From assembly GCF_026241195.1 (NCBI RefSeq), contig NZ_JAPFQO010000001.1:372001-436000 (forward strand): a stretch of 64,000 nucleotides of DNA. The letters run 5' to 3'. The position numbers and the translations under genes were made by a program. This document shows, in pieces, positions 33,588 to 43,481 of this stretch. The number at the start of each line of letters is the position of its first letter. Position 1 is the stretch's first letter. This stretch comes from Pontibacter anaerobius. Lineage in GTDB: Bacteria; Bacteroidota; Bacteroidia; Cytophagales; Hymenobacteraceae. The notes beneath the pieces are model-generated. The model ran no database searches. It saw only the letters and a program-made list of their open reading frames with translations, and was not told the origin of the DNA.

Positions 33588-34355
33588 TTAAGCGGCTGCT
33601 TTGGATCTTTTCTCAGCTTTCACCTTCACAGGCTTCAGCTTGATGATGCTCAGCTTGTCCAGCGTCCAGATAACCGGCCAGGTAGGGTCCACTTCCCACC
33701 ACTTCACGCCGAAGTTCACGCGGTTAGGCAGTTTGTGGTGGTTGTTCTGGAACAGCTCACCGCCTGTGAGGAAGTCGAAGAAAAGCGAGTTTCTGGACTT
33801 GTCGTTGTTATCGAAGTTCTGGTAGCCATACTTGTGCCCGCTCCAGTTTACAATGGCACCGTGTACCGGACCCATCAGGAAGTGCAGAGGCAACAGCAGG
33901 AACATCCACCACTGTGTAGCGAAGGCGATGTAGAACAACACATAGGCTACGCCCCAGCCAACACGGGAAACCTTCGAGTCCCCAATCTTCTCAAGAACCG
34001 GCCATACTGGGTAGTCACCATCAAAGCGGCGCTCCGGCTCCACACGGTAGTTAAGCACGTTGTTGTAGATCTCCTTCGTCTTCCACATCATCGTGAAGGC
34101 GTTGTTAGAGAAGTGGGGCGAGTGCGGGTCGCGCTCTGTGTCGGAGAACGCGTGGTGCATGCGGTGCAGAATAGCATAAGCACGTGGCGACAGGAACGAG
34201 GAGCCCTGCGCGATGTAGGTGAGCAGGTAAAATGCTTTTTCCCAGAACGGGTTCATGGTAAACATTTTATGCGCTGCGTAGCGGTGCAGGAAAAAGGTCT
34301 GCACGAACAGCGACAGGTACCAGTGCACCACGAAAAAGATTAGAATTGCCATCAA
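33588..34355 (-). CDS. Acyl-CoA desaturase (membrane fatty-acid desaturase)
   Basis: 255 residues with four hydrophobic helices and the three histidine boxes of the di-iron desaturases: HRYAAH (24-29), HRMHH (64-68) and NNHHKLPN near the C-terminus. A further HGAIVNWSGHKYG fits the family. Reaction: oxygen-dependent insertion of a double bond, usually delta-9, into fatty-acyl chains to tune membrane fluidity. Single gene with its own promoter and terminator. Confidence 0.93.
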   Translation of the reverse strand: MMAILIFFVVHWYLSLFVQTFFLHRYAAHKMFTMNPFWEKAFYLLTYIAQGSSFLSPRAYAILHRMHHAFSDTERDPHSPHFSNNAFTMMWKTKEIYNNVLNYRVEPERRFDGDYPVWPVLEKIGDSKVSRVGWGVAYVLFYIAFATQWWMFLLLPLHFLMGPVHGAIVNWSGHKYGYQNFDNNDKSRNSLFFDFLTGGELFQNNHHKLPNRVNFGVKWWEVDPTWPVIWTLDKLSIIKLKPVKVKAEKRSKAAA

Positions 34356-34426
34356 TGTATGGGTATTAAGTGATTTGATCTTAGTTGTGCGGCATTATTG
34401 CGTTGTAGAACGCGCCTTGCCATACG

Positions 34427-34434
34427 CAAAGCTA
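34427..34434 (-). promoter_or_regulatory. -7 element TAGCTTTG before the desaturase
   Basis: Exact TAnnTTTG match on the minus strand, 71 bases before the start codon. Confidence 0.55.
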
Positions 34435-34521
34435 CAACACGAATTTAAAAGTAAAATAGTATTAACGGGGTAAAAGTTCAGAAAATGATAAATATCATCT
34501 TTTGCTTATCTTTCAGGAACT

Positions 34522-35214
34522 TCAATTGCCGCTACAGCAACTGTTAAGGTCGGAACTTCTTGCCTTCTCCCAGGCTTCTTTGCCCTCTTTATAAGCAAAG
34601 TAGGCAATACCCAGCGAACCAAGCAAATCTACATAGCCGATCCGGAAAAGTTCGTACAGGCCACTAGCTACCAGAAGTATGACCGACAGTTGTAAGCAGG
34701 CCCTGGTGCAATGTGCATCCGCAATAATGGGAGCAGAGTTTAGCTTGTTGCCCACATCCAGTTTGTAGCGCATCAGGAAGAACATGGTAAGTATAGAGAC
34801 AAGGGAAACGATAATACCTACTACTGTTGTCTCAGGCTGCGACCCCTGTATCGCTTTCAGTACGCTTCCGATCACCAGGCTAGCTGTCAGGAGGTAAAAG
34901 CTGGTGCCGGTTACCTTCAAGGCCTGCTTCTCGAACCTATCCCGCTGCTGCAAGGGGTTACGCTGCATGCGCCATACCATGTGCGCAATGCCAATGCCCG
35001 AAATAACCTCCACAAAACTGTCCAGGCCGAAGCCCAGCAAGGAGAGCGTGTCGTCTTCTATCCCGAAATAAACCGACACCAGCCCCTCAGCCAGGTTGTA
35101 GACAATGGTAATTACGCTAAGGACAAATGCAATTTTTAAGAGTTTGTTAATGCCAGGCCGGGAGTTTTGTTCCGCTACAATGCTTTCTGCTATACTTGTT
35201 TGATGTTTAGTCAT
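34522..35214 (-). CDS. Cation transporter, cation diffusion facilitator-like
   Basis: 230 residues with about five or six hydrophobic helices and no large cytoplasmic domain. GLDSFVEVISGIGIAHMVWRM corresponds to the CDF helix that normally holds a metal-site aspartate (D in LDS), and IADAHCTRACLQLS matches the second acidic site region (ADA). Both are CDF-family positions. A cysteine-rich tail (SCCSGN) may bind metal. The ion is not known. Single gene, on the opposite side of the gap from the desaturase promoter. Confidence 0.75.
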   Translation of the reverse strand: MTKHQTSIAESIVAEQNSRPGINKLLKIAFVLSVITIVYNLAEGLVSVYFGIEDDTLSLLGFGLDSFVEVISGIGIAHMVWRMQRNPLQQRDRFEKQALKVTGTSFYLLTASLVIGSVLKAIQGSQPETTVVGIIVSLVSILTMFFLMRYKLDVGNKLNSAPIIADAHCTRACLQLSVILLVASGLYELFRIGYVDLLGSLGIAYFAYKEGKEAWEKARSSDLNSCCSGN

Positions 35215-35267
35215 ACAGAGATGAACGCAAAAGGGATCAAAAAGGCTCCCTCAGGCAGTAGGTTGGC

Positions 35268-35939
35268 TTACCTGAAAGGCGCCCACACCGGCGTGGCTGG
35301 GGGAGGGGCGCTTACCACAACAGGGGTTTTGAGGGTGGGGTGGGTAAACTGCAACTGGCGCGCGTGTAGGGCTATACTTTTGTCGGGCATCGGCTGGGCT
35401 GCGCCATACTTCAGGTCGCCAAGTATAGGGCAGTGCATGGAGGCTAGCTGCACCCGTATCTGGTGCGGCCTGCCGGTAATGGGATTCACCTCCAGCAGGT
35501 ACTTGCCCTGTTGTGTGCTCAGTAGTTTATAGTTGAGCTCGGAGCGTGAGCCGGCAACGTTTTCCTTTGCATAGGCTTTGGTCACGTTGCGGGAGCTGTC
35601 TTTCACAAGCCAGTGCACCAGGTTGCCCTGTTCCTGCTTTGGCCTGTTCTGTACCAATGCCCAGTAGGTTTTCACCGTTTTCTTACTACGGAAAAGTTCG
35701 TTGAGGCGTGAGAGGGCCTTGGATGTTTTAGCCAGCAGCACCACGCCGCTCACTGGCCTGTCAAGGCGGTGCACCACCCCGACAAAAACGTTTCCGGGCT
35801 TGTTATACTTCTCTTTTATGTACTCTTTCGCCAAATCAGCCAGCGTCATGTCGCCTGTCTCATCGCCATGCACCAGCAACCCGGCAGGCTTGTTTACCAC
35901 CAGCACATGGTTATCCTCAAAAAGAACGTCTAAGGCCAT
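35268..35939 (-). CDS. RluA/RluD-like pseudouridine synthase
   Basis: 223 residues. The catalytic aspartate lies in HRLDRPVSG (D60), and KPAGLLVH, GRPHQIRVQLASM and CPILGDLKYG are typical. There is no N-terminal S4 domain, so this is one of the shorter RluA-type enzymes. Reaction: isomerises uridine to pseudouridine in rRNA or tRNA. Which position is unknown. Confidence 0.93.
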   Translation of the reverse strand: MALDVLFEDNHVLVVNKPAGLLVHGDETGDMTLADLAKEYIKEKYNKPGNVFVGVVHRLDRPVSGVVLLAKTSKALSRLNELFRSKKTVKTYWALVQNRPKQEQGNLVHWLVKDSSRNVTKAYAKENVAGSRSELNYKLLSTQQGKYLLEVNPITGRPHQIRVQLASMHCPILGDLKYGAAQPMPDKSIALHARQLQFTHPTLKTPVVVSAPPPATPVWAPFR

Positions 35940-36064
35940 AGGAATGGATCAGGGGAGAAAAGGGTAAAGTATAACTACGGATGGGGAAACCATGTTAGAG
36001 AATCAGAAAGCTATACTTCAAAATGTGTCAAAGTATAACTTTCTAACTCTGTAACTTCTAAACT

Positions 36065-36883
36065 CTAATACGCTTCTTTCTCGTTCGGGAAGTCTTTGTT
36101 CTTCACGTCTTTTACATAATTCTGCACGGCATCAGTCATAATGCTGTGCAGATCGGCGTAGCGACGCAGGAAGCGGGGCTTAAATTCTTTGTTGATGCCC
36201 AGCATGTCGTGCACCACCAGCACCTGCCCGTCTACGTACGGACCGGCACCAATGCCTATGATCGGGATCTGTAGGGTTTCGGCTACACGCTTGGCCAGCT
36301 CAGAAGGTATTTTCTCCAGCACGACGGCAAAGCAGCCCAACTCCTGCAGCAGCAGTGCATCTTCTATCAACTTCTGCGCCTCGGCCTCTTCCTTAGCACG
36401 GACGGTGTAGGTGCCGAATTTATAGATAGACTGCGGCGTAAGACCCAGGTGCCCCATTACCGGAACACCGGCACTAAGTATGCGCGTAATGGATTCTTTG
36501 ATCTCGGCACCACCCTCCATTTTCACGCCATGCGCGCCAGACTCCTTCATGATGCGGATGGTGGAACGCAAAGCTTCTGAAGAGTTACCCTGGTAAGAAC
36601 CAAATGGCAGATCTACCACCACAAAGGCACGCTGCACCCCCCTGATAACCGATGATGCATGGTAGATCATCTGGTCGAGCGTGATGGGGAGTGTCGTCTC
36701 GTGGCCCGCCATTACGTTAGAGGCCGAGTCGCCTACCAGCAGCACGTCTACCCCGGCGGCATCCAGAATGGTGGCCATGGAGTAATCGTAGGCGGTAAGC
36801 ATGGAGATTTTCTCGCCACGCTCCTTCATATTTTGCAGCTGGTGCGTGGTAACTTTCTTTATATCGTTTTTATGTACAGACAT
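36065..36883 (-). CDS. panB: 3-methyl-2-oxobutanoate hydroxymethyltransferase
   Basis: 272 residues from the ATG at 36881-36883; the frame is open further up but non-homologous. Family motifs: [39 protein letters not shown] and KMEGG. Reaction: transfers a hydroxymethyl group to alpha-ketoisovalerate, the first step of pantothenate and CoA synthesis, magnesium-dependent, cytoplasmic. It lies downstream of lptD on the same strand, but a terminator hairpin stands between them. Confidence 0.96.
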   Translation of the reverse strand: MSVHKNDIKKVTTHQLQNMKERGEKISMLTAYDYSMATILDAAGVDVLLVGDSASNVMAGHETTLPITLDQMIYHASSVIRGVQRAFVVVDLPFGSYQGNSSEALRSTIRIMKESGAHGVKMEGGAEIKESITRILSAGVPVMGHLGLTPQSIYKFGTYTVRAKEEAEAQKLIEDALLLQELGCFAVVLEKIPSELAKRVAETLQIPIIGIGAGPYVDGQVLVVHDMLGINKEFKPRFLRRYADLHSIMTDAVQNYVKDVKNKDFPNEKEAY

Positions 36884-36930
36884 GGCTCGCTGTGGTTTTA
36901 GATGTAAAGCTATAAAATCTAGAAACAAAA

Positions 36931-36954
36931 ACAGCCACATTTTGCTGTGGCTGT
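36931..36954 (-). terminator. Terminator after lptD
   Basis: ACAGCCACA-TTTTGC-TGTGGCTGT, followed on the minus strand by a T-rich run (TTTTGTTT). Located just beyond the lptD stop, 48 bases before panB starts. Confidence 0.75.
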
Positions 36955-36960
36955 TAACGG

Positions 36961-39657
36961 TTAGTAATTGTAACCAGTGTTGCTGCGTTTTGTTAGTTTC
37001 AGGTCCTGTAGCAGCGATGAGCGGGCATTTATGGTCAGGTTGTAGCCGCGTAGCAGGCCGAAGGGAACCCAGCCGATGCTCATGTCCCAGCAGTGCAGGT
37101 CACGGTAAATCTGCACGTTGGCGTAAGAGATGTTCTGGTTCGAGATATCGTATGTTGCGTTATAAGTTACCTTCCATTTCTCCGTCACATTCAGGGAGCC
37201 GTCGATGCCTACTGTCTGGGTAAGGTTGGTGCGGCCAGTCAGGCCAAAGGCGCGGCTGTAGTTCAGGGTATAGTTCAGGTTCAACGTCCACGGAATGTTA
37301 AAGTCTACATACTGCGGCATAAGAGGGTCAAGTGGCCGCTCCAGCGAGGGCAGGTTGTCTGGCACAGCCGTCTCGGTTCGGAAAGCCTCCGGGTTCAGGC
37401 TGGCCGTCAGGTTCAGGCCAGCGTTCGTAATTCTGCCCAGCCTGCCCTTCGATAGGTCAAAGTAGTACTCATCTATAGATTGCCCTGTGCTGTCGTCTTT
37501 CTGGTATGGGTCCAGCGTGGAGTTGAAGTTCATGTTGATGAACTTGAATAGCTTGGTGTTAAGGGACATCCTCACCGGGGCCAGTTTCAGGGAGTCGCGG
37601 GCAAAATCATAGCCCGAGGAGAGACGCAGGTTATCGATGATGCTGACCTTCTCAGACTTCACCTCTGCGGTATCGCTCTTGGCTTTTACCTTCATCTCAA
37701 TGCTGTTGTCCAGGCTAAAGTTAAGAGCGGAGCTAAGGCCTGTTGCCGGTAAGCCGGTGCTGAAGCGGCCCAGATTGCGATAGATGGCCTCGTTTGTTCT
37801 TGGGTCGGTGCCAACCAACGTGTTTTGGTAAAAACCAAAACGCTCATCGGCAAAGTCCGGGCGGTAGTTGTAGCTGATGCTTGGCCTTACCAGGTGGCGG
37901 ATCGCCTCTACTTTCTTGCCCTCTTTAAAGTTAACTGTTCCGTAAATGGTGGTGCTCAGGTTAGCCCCGGCGCTGTACTGGTACACCCGCCCGAAATTGG
38001 TCGTGTCTATGTCCACGCGCTGAGAGTCGGGGTTAAAGGTGAAGTTATACTTCTCGTCCAGCCAGGTCTCGTTGTAGCTTACGCTTGGGCTAAAGTTAAA
38101 GAAGCGGAGGATCTTGTAGTTACCCAGGCCAATGCCGAAAGAGTGTACAGCTGATTTTCTTCCGCTTTCCCACAGGCGTTGCAGGTTGTCAAAGTTCACG
38201 TCTATGGTGTCGGCAGGGGCAGTCTCCAGCAGCGGGAAATCAGAGCGTGTACGGGCAGGCTGCACGTTGGAGATGGTGTTGGAGGCCCGCACGTTATAAG
38301 TCAGGGTAAACTTCTCGTACCATTTGTTTGTAGCAGGCTGCTCGGAGAACAGTTCGTACAGCGACACCTGCGACATGCTGAAGTTAAGGTCAGGCAGCAC
38401 GAAGTTCATCGTCCCGGTTTGCGTACTCTGTCCCTGGCTCGCCTTTACCGTGTAACTGAAAGGGGAGTTGGGTATGGTTTTCTGGTAAGAGATGTTTGAG
38501 TTGAAGGTCGGCGACAGGTACTGCGCCGAGCTGTTGTAGTTTATACGCTGGTGCAGGGCACTACCGGCATTCACGCTGGCGCTGAAGGAGCCGCGCCCCG
38601 GTTTGGTGACAGGGCTGTGGTTCCAGTAAATCCAGAAGGTGCGCCTGGACGATGGTAGCTGGCTAAGTGTGTTGTCTGTTGTCCGGGATTGCTCGATATC
38701 CGCCTCGTCATTTTTAAAGTTATCGTAAGTAAAGCGGAAGTTGCCACGATAAGAATAGCGCTTCACGTAGTCTGTGCTTGCCTCCACGTTATACCCGCCC
38801 AGGGAGTAAATGTCGCCGGTTAGTTTGGTGCCAACATAATCGTTCCAGGCAAAGTAGTAGCCGCCGTTGTTCAGGAAAAAGCCGCGCGCATTCTCGCCGT
38901 AGCTAGGCACGATTACACCAGAGGCACGCTTGGCTTTAGGCGTGGGGAAGAGGCCGAACAGAAACCCGAGCGGCGTCGGGATATCCCCTATCACTAGGTT
39001 AAAGGGGCCAGCCATTACTTTGTCGTTCGGGATGGCTTTTATCTTGCCTGCGTTAATGTAGAAGTGCGGGTGCTCCAGGTTACAGGTGGTGTACTTGTTG
39101 TGTAAACCAAAGAACTCGTTGTTTTCGTTGCGTTTTACCACCTCCGAGTGTATGTATCCTTCCCCTTGCTGCGTTACTACTTCAGAAATGCGGCCCCTCC
39201 TGGTTTTATAGTTGTAGGCGATGCGCTTTGCTGCGTAGGTCTCGGCACCCTGGCTGAATACCGGCGTGCCGGCCTCTTTTCCGGTAGAGTCGGGGAGGGT
39301 GGTGGCGGTAAGGGTGTTGGTCTCGTAGTTGATCTGGATGTAGGCGGCCTCCAGCTTCATGTCGCCGTAGTTTATCTTGGCGTCGCCGTACAGGTGCACT
39401 ACTTTTCGGTCAACCTCAAACTGCATGGAGTCTCTGGCAGAGTATTTGATCGTGGTCGCGATATCGCCTTGTGGGGCGGCCAGGCTTAGAGTGTCCTGTC
39501 CTGCAACAAGGGCCGTGTCTTGCGAAGCTACAGAGGGAGTATCCTGCGGCGTTACTGCCGCAGCAGGTCTAAGTCCACGCTGGGCATGGGCCGTCGGCGG
39601 GGAGGAAAGTATGGCAAACTGCAGCAGCAGTAAAAAAATGAAAATGTAGTGGCGCAA
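36961..39657 (-). CDS. lptD: LPS assembly protein LptD-like outer-membrane barrel
   Basis: 898 residues. Signal peptide [19 protein letters not shown]...AHAQ. An OstA-type domain ([41 protein letters not shown], about 75-115) precedes a large strand-rich C-terminal beta-barrel. Family role: with LptE, inserts lipopolysaccharide in the outer leaflet of the outer membrane. Bacteroidota versions are long, as here. The promoter element TAACTTTG is at 39695-39702. Divergent from the amidase-MCE operon. Confidence 0.88.
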   Translation of the reverse strand: MRHYIFIFLLLLQFAILSSPPTAHAQRGLRPAAAVTPQDTPSVASQDTALVAGQDTLSLAAPQGDIATTIKYSARDSMQFEVDRKVVHLYGDAKINYGDMKLEAAYIQINYETNTLTATTLPDSTGKEAGTPVFSQGAETYAAKRIAYNYKTRRGRISEVVTQQGEGYIHSEVVKRNENNEFFGLHNKYTTCNLEHPHFYINAGKIKAIPNDKVMAGPFNLVIGDIPTPLGFLFGLFPTPKAKRASGVIVPSYGENARGFFLNNGGYYFAWNDYVGTKLTGDIYSLGGYNVEASTDYVKRYSYRGNFRFTYDNFKNDEADIEQSRTTDNTLSQLPSSRRTFWIYWNHSPVTKPGRGSFSASVNAGSALHQRINYNSSAQYLSPTFNSNISYQKTIPNSPFSYTVKASQGQSTQTGTMNFVLPDLNFSMSQVSLYELFSEQPATNKWYEKFTLTYNVRASNTISNVQPARTRSDFPLLETAPADTIDVNFDNLQRLWESGRKSAVHSFGIGLGNYKILRFFNFSPSVSYNETWLDEKYNFTFNPDSQRVDIDTTNFGRVYQYSAGANLSTTIYGTVNFKEGKKVEAIRHLVRPSISYNYRPDFADERFGFYQNTLVGTDPRTNEAIYRNLGRFSTGLPATGLSSALNFSLDNSIEMKVKAKSDTAEVKSEKVSIIDNLRLSSGYDFARDSLKLAPVRMSLNTKLFKFINMNFNSTLDPYQKDDSTGQSIDEYYFDLSKGRLGRITNAGLNLTASLNPEAFRTETAVPDNLPSLERPLDPLMPQYVDFNIPWTLNLNYTLNYSRAFGLTGRTNLTQTVGIDGSLNVTEKWKVTYNATYDISNQNISYANVQIYRDLHCWDMSIGWVPFGLLRGYNLTINARSSLLQDLKLTKRSNTGYNY

Positions 39658-39694
39658 CTTCTTCAGAGTTCCCTAAAAGTTTACTTAATTTGTA

Positions 39695-39702
39695 CAAAGT
39701 TA
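39695..39702 (-). promoter_or_regulatory. -7 element TAACTTTG before lptD
   Basis: Exact TAnnTTTG match on the minus strand, 37 bases before the lptD start. The amidase gene begins 28 bases away on the other strand, so the two promoters nearly overlap. Confidence 0.55.
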
Positions 39703-39730
39703 TTGTTTTAGCTTTTAACTAACGAGCGTT

Positions 39731-40513
39731 GTGAAAAATATTGTTACTGTTTCTATTCTGGCTTTTGTTTTTTTGCTGTGCTCCTCTAACACCCTTGAAT
39801 TCAAGAAAGAGTACAAGTTGCGCACTGTTGTAATTGATGCCGGCCATGGCGGCAAGGATGTTGGGTGTAACGGTAAATTCTCGCATGAAGCCATTGTCGC
39901 ACTTGATATTGCCAAACAAGTAGGAGGCCTGATTGAAAAGAACGTACCCGGGGTGAAAGTTGTTTACACCCGCACCGATGATAACTTTGTAGAGCTGATA
40001 GACCGTGCCGGCATTGCGAATAAAAACAATGCGGACCTTTTTATTTCTATCCACCTCAACGCCGGCCCTGCCTCCGCATACGGAACCGAGACCTACACGA
40101 TGGGACTTCATACTTCTAACGGAAACCTGGAGGTAGCCAAGCGGGAGAACTCCGTTATCCTGCACGAGGACGACTACGAGGCCAACTACAACGGTTTCGA
40201 CCCGAACTCCCCGCAGAGCCACATCCTGTTTGCCCTGCACCAGAGCGCTTACATCGATAACAGTCTCCGCTTTGCCGAGAAAGTGGAGCGGGAGTTCAGG
40301 ACCAAGGCTGGCCGTAAAAGCCGTGGCGTGAAACAGGCAGGATTTCTTGTGCTCTGGAAATCCTATATGCCAAGCGTACTGATCGAGTGCGGCTTTCTGA
40401 CAAATCCCACTGAAGAAAAATTTCTTAACGATAAGACCGGGCAATCGTATATTGCATCAGGTATATATCGCGCCTTCAAAGAGTATAAGCAAGAGCTGGA
40501 GGCGATGAACTAA
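39731..40513 (+). CDS. N-acetylmuramoyl-L-alanine amidase (amidase_3)
   Basis: 260 residues with a GTG start. N-terminal signal-like helix (IVTVSILAFVFLLCSS), then the zinc amidase domain: VVIDAGHGGKDVGCNG with its histidine, TRTDDNFVELIDRAGIAN and LFISIHLNAGP with the next histidine, and VLIECGFLTNPTEEKFL near the end with the catalytic glutamate. Role: cleaves the amide between muramic acid and the stem peptide in the periplasm, as in daughter-cell separation. Eleven bases before the MCE gene, likely one operon. Confidence 0.93.
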   Translation: MKNIVTVSILAFVFLLCSSNTLEFKKEYKLRTVVIDAGHGGKDVGCNGKFSHEAIVALDIAKQVGGLIEKNVPGVKVVYTRTDDNFVELIDRAGIANKNNADLFISIHLNAGPASAYGTETYTMGLHTSNGNLEVAKRENSVILHEDDYEANYNGFDPNSPQSHILFALHQSAYIDNSLRFAEKVEREFRTKAGRKSRGVKQAGFLVLWKSYMPSVLIECGFLTNPTEEKFLNDKTGQSYIASGIYRAFKEYKQELEAMN

Positions 40514-40524
40514 GCACACCCTAC

Positions 40525-41622
40525 GTGAAAATATCAAAGGAACTTAAAGTTGCGCTGCTAGGAATTGTAGCGCTTGTCATTCTGTACTTCGGATTCATGT
40601 ACCTGAAAGGGTCGGATGTTTTTTCTGACTCCCGCAGATACTTTGTGGTATATGATAATGTGGACGGATTGGCGGTTTCCAATCCCGTGCTCCTGAACGG
40701 CATACAAGTGGGCAGTGTGCAGAAGATGCGTCTGATGACCGAAAAGGACAACAAAGTAGAGGTGCAGATAGAGGTGCTGAAAGACCTGCAGGTGGGCGAC
40801 TCCACCATCGCTGCGCTTGGCAACTCCGATCTGTTGGGTAGCAAAGCAATTACGTTATACTTAGGCAACAGCACTACAACATTCGATGGCGGTGAAACCC
40901 TTATCCCTTTCACCCAAAGCAGCATTACGGAGATGATCTCCACCAAAACAGTACCGATCATTGATAAGGTGGACACCACCCTGGCGCGTGTGAACAGATT
41001 ACTTGACAGCGAAGCGAAGGGCAACCTGCAGGATATACTGGCCAACACTAAGGCCACAACAGCATCAGTGAACGAGATACTGCGCTCTAACCAGAAGAAC
41101 ATCAACCAGATCACCAGCAATATTAACCAGCTGACCAACTCCCTCATTAGGACCCAGCGCCACATAGACCGTCTGGCACTGAACATGGCCGAGATAACCG
41201 ACACGCTGAAGCAGGTGGAGATAAACCAGCTGGTGCATAATGCCAACGAAGCCGTGAAGGAGCTGCAGTCTGCGGCGGCCCAGCTGAACTCTGCAGAGGG
41301 ATCCATCGGGAAGCTGATGCACGACGAAGAGCTGTACGAGAACATGAACCGCTCCACCCAGGCCCTGAACCTGCTGCTCCGCGACATACAGGCCTACCCA
41401 AAACGCTATGTAAGCTTCTCGGTGTTTGGCCGCAAAGACAAGTATAAAGTAGACGAAACCGGCCGTGTGATTACCCTGGAGGAGGTGAAGGAGCTGCAGG
41501 AAAGGCACCCGGAGGAGTTTAGAACCGTGCCGGACACTGTTTATGTGCCTGTGCCTAAAGGTAATGGCGTACAGGGCGCAGCTGCTGAGCCAGCACAAAA
41601 TGACTCTACGGGCATTAAATAA
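40525..41622 (+). CDS. MCE-domain lipid-transport protein (MlaD-like)
   Basis: 365 residues with a GTG start. One N-terminal membrane helix (VALLGIVALVILYFGFMYL), then an MCE domain with FVVYDNVDGLAVSNPVLLNGIQVGSVQKM (about 40-70). A long helical/coiled-coil region follows (about 130-285), and a proline-rich tail. Family role: a periplasmic ring that holds phospholipid between the membranes. No MlaE/F permease or ATPase lies adjacent. Directly downstream of the amidase. Confidence 0.9.
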   Translation: MKISKELKVALLGIVALVILYFGFMYLKGSDVFSDSRRYFVVYDNVDGLAVSNPVLLNGIQVGSVQKMRLMTEKDNKVEVQIEVLKDLQVGDSTIAALGNSDLLGSKAITLYLGNSTTTFDGGETLIPFTQSSITEMISTKTVPIIDKVDTTLARVNRLLDSEAKGNLQDILANTKATTASVNEILRSNQKNINQITSNINQLTNSLIRTQRHIDRLALNMAEITDTLKQVEINQLVHNANEAVKELQSAAAQLNSAEGSIGKLMHDEELYENMNRSTQALNLLLRDIQAYPKRYVSFSVFGRKDKYKVDETGRVITLEEVKELQERHPEEFRTVPDTVYVPVPKGNGVQGAAAEPAQNDSTGIK

Positions 41623-41643
41623 GCAAGCTACACGTGAAAATTG

Positions 41644-41651
41644 TATATTTG
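41644..41651 (+). promoter_or_regulatory. -7 element TATATTTG before the carboxylase gene
   Basis: Exact TAnnTTTG match, 67 bases before the ATG at 41719. A hairpin (41653-41678) lies directly downstream of it in the leader. Confidence 0.55.
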
Positions 41652-41652
41652 T

Positions 41653-41678
41653 AAAATCCGCTTTTATGGGCGGATTTT
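41653..41678 (+). terminator. Hairpin in the carboxylase leader or MCE terminator
   Basis: AAAATCCGC and GCGGATTTT form a 9-bp stem with an 8-base loop, followed by CGCATTTTATACTT. Either it terminates the MCE transcript, or, because a -7 element lies just upstream, it sits within the carboxylase leader. The sequence does not decide between these. Confidence 0.6.
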
Positions 41679-41718
41679 CGCATTTTATACTTACCCTTAA
41701 AAACTAATCTAACCCTGG

Positions 41719-43347
41719 ATGGATATCGAATTCAACAAAAACGAAGACGCCGTAAAACAGCTGATTTTCCAGCTAAATAGTAAACTGAAGAAAGTACACC
41801 TCGGAGGTGGCGAGAAGCGCATTGAGAAGGAGCACCAAAAAGGTAAAATGACCGCCCGCGAGCGCATAGCATACCTGCTGGACGAAGGCAGCGAGTTCCT
41901 GGAAGTTGGCGCCTTTGCCGGCGAGGGCATGTATACAGAGGTGGGCGGTTGCCCGAGCGGCGGCGTGGTAACAGGCATTGGCTACATTAAAGGCCGACAG
42001 TGCGTGGTGGTGGCCAACGATGCCACTGTAAAAGCCGGTGCCTGGTTCCCGATCACGGCCAAGAAGAACCTGCGTGCCCAGGAAATCTCTATCGAAAATA
42101 AGTTGCCTATAGTATACCTGGTGGACAGTGCCGGTGTATTCCTCCCGATGCAGGATGAGATTTTCCCGGACAAGGAGCACTTCGGTCGCATCTTCCGCAA
42201 CAACGCCGTGATGAGCTCGATGGGTATTGTGCAGATTGCCGCGATTATGGGAAGCTGCGTGGCCGGTGGTGCTTACCTTCCGATCATGAGCGATGAGGCC
42301 ATGATTGTGGAGGGAACGGGCTCCGTTTTCCTGGCCGGTTCATACTTAGTGAAATCCGCCATCGGCGAAAGCATAGATAACGAAACACTGGGTGGTGCCA
42401 CTACGCACTCCGAGATATCGGGTGTAACGGACTATAAGTGCAAAGACGACAAGGAGGCGTTGGACCATATCCGCAACATCTTCGATAAGATGGGCGATAA
42501 GCCTAAGGCTGGTTTCAGCCGTGTGGAGCCCGCCATGCCGAAGCTGCATCAGAGCGAGATCTACGGCCTGCTGCCTTCTGACCGCGTGAAGCCGTACGAT
42601 ATGATGGACATCATCCTGCGATTGGTGGATAACTCGGAGTTTGAGCCTTACAAAGAACTTTACGGACAGACACTGATCTGCGGCCTTGCACGTGTAGACG
42701 GATGGGCTGTGGGCATTGTGGCCAACCAGCGCAAGATTGTGAAAAGCAAGAAAGGCGAGATGCAGATGGGCGGTGTTATCTACTCCGACTCTGCCGACAA
42801 GGCCGCGCGCTTTATCATGAACTGCAACCAGAAAAAGATTCCGCTGGTGTTCCTGCAGGATGTGTCCGGCTTTATGGTGGGCAGCAAATCAGAGCATGGC
42901 GGCATTATTAAGGATGGGGCTAAGATGGTGAGCGCCATGTCTAACTCCGTGGTTCCGAAGTTCACGATTCTGGTAGGCAACAGCTACGGCGCCGGCAACT
43001 ATGCCATGTGCGGCAAGGCCTACGACCCGCGCCTGATCTACTCCTGGCCAACGGCGCAGCTGGCCGTAATGAGCGGTGCTGCTGCGGCCAACACGCTGCT
43101 GCAGATTCAGGTATCCTCTATGAAAGCCAAAGGGGAGGAGATTACGCCGGAGGCCGAGAAAGAGCTGCTGGAGCGCATCACTAGCAAGTATAACGAGGAG
43201 CTGTCGCCATACTATGCCGCCGCCAGATTGTGGGTAGACGGCATCATAGACCCGCTGGAGACGCGTAAGGTGATCTCTATGGGCATTGAGGCCGCCAACC
43301 ATGCCCCTATTGAGAAGCCATACAACGTGGGCGTGATCCAGACGTGA
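41719..43347 (+). CDS. Acyl-CoA carboxylase carboxyltransferase (beta) subunit
   Basis: 542 residues, normal for PccB/MccB-type subunits. Two crotonase-like carboxyltransferase halves: N-terminal with GGVVTGIGYIKGRQCVVVANDATVKAGAW and MGSCVAGGAYLPIMSDEAMIV, C-terminal with GFMVGSKSEHGGIIKDGAKM and GNSYGAGNYAMCG. Reaction: transfer of carboxyl from biotin to propionyl-, acetyl- or methylcrotonyl-CoA. Which acyl-CoA is used cannot be told from sequence alone. The presence of mutase and MeaB genes in this window makes propionyl-CoA plausible. The biotin-carrying subunit is not here. Confidence 0.92.
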   Translation: MDIEFNKNEDAVKQLIFQLNSKLKKVHLGGGEKRIEKEHQKGKMTARERIAYLLDEGSEFLEVGAFAGEGMYTEVGGCPSGGVVTGIGYIKGRQCVVVANDATVKAGAWFPITAKKNLRAQEISIENKLPIVYLVDSAGVFLPMQDEIFPDKEHFGRIFRNNAVMSSMGIVQIAAIMGSCVAGGAYLPIMSDEAMIVEGTGSVFLAGSYLVKSAIGESIDNETLGGATTHSEISGVTDYKCKDDKEALDHIRNIFDKMGDKPKAGFSRVEPAMPKLHQSEIYGLLPSDRVKPYDMMDIILRLVDNSEFEPYKELYGQTLICGLARVDGWAVGIVANQRKIVKSKKGEMQMGGVIYSDSADKAARFIMNCNQKKIPLVFLQDVSGFMVGSKSEHGGIIKDGAKMVSAMSNSVVPKFTILVGNSYGAGNYAMCGKAYDPRLIYSWPTAQLAVMSGAAAANTLLQIQVSSMKAKGEEITPEAEKELLERITSKYNEELSPYYAAARLWVDGIIDPLETRKVISMGIEAANHAPIEKPYNVGVIQT

Positions 43348-43382
43348 TATCTAATTAAGAATGCATAATGATGAATGAATTA

Positions 43383-43449
43383 TAAACCGGAGTAAGAGTG
43401 TTATCCATATAGCCTCCGGAGGGGCCAACCCGCGCTCTTTTCCGGTTTA
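43383..43449. terminator. Inverted repeat after the carboxylase gene
   Basis: TAAACCGGAGTAAGAG and CTCTTTTCCGGTTTA are reverse complements apart from small mismatches, separated by about 35 bases containing CCTCCGGAGG. Possible terminator or REP-like element. Confidence 0.55.
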
Positions 43450-43481
43450 TGATTTTGATTAGCTAATTATCGGAGAATATT

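Noticed and set aside
34500..34520. AAGTATA as the -33 or -7 promoter box
   Set aside because: The clear promoter word is TAnnTTTG. Most AAGTATA copies lie inside genes in all frames and on both strands, so it cannot be a promoter generally, though some copies touch promoter elements.
39731..41622. A complete Mla lipid transport operon
   Set aside because: Only the MCE protein is present beside the amidase; no permease, ATPase or lipoprotein partner lies in the window.
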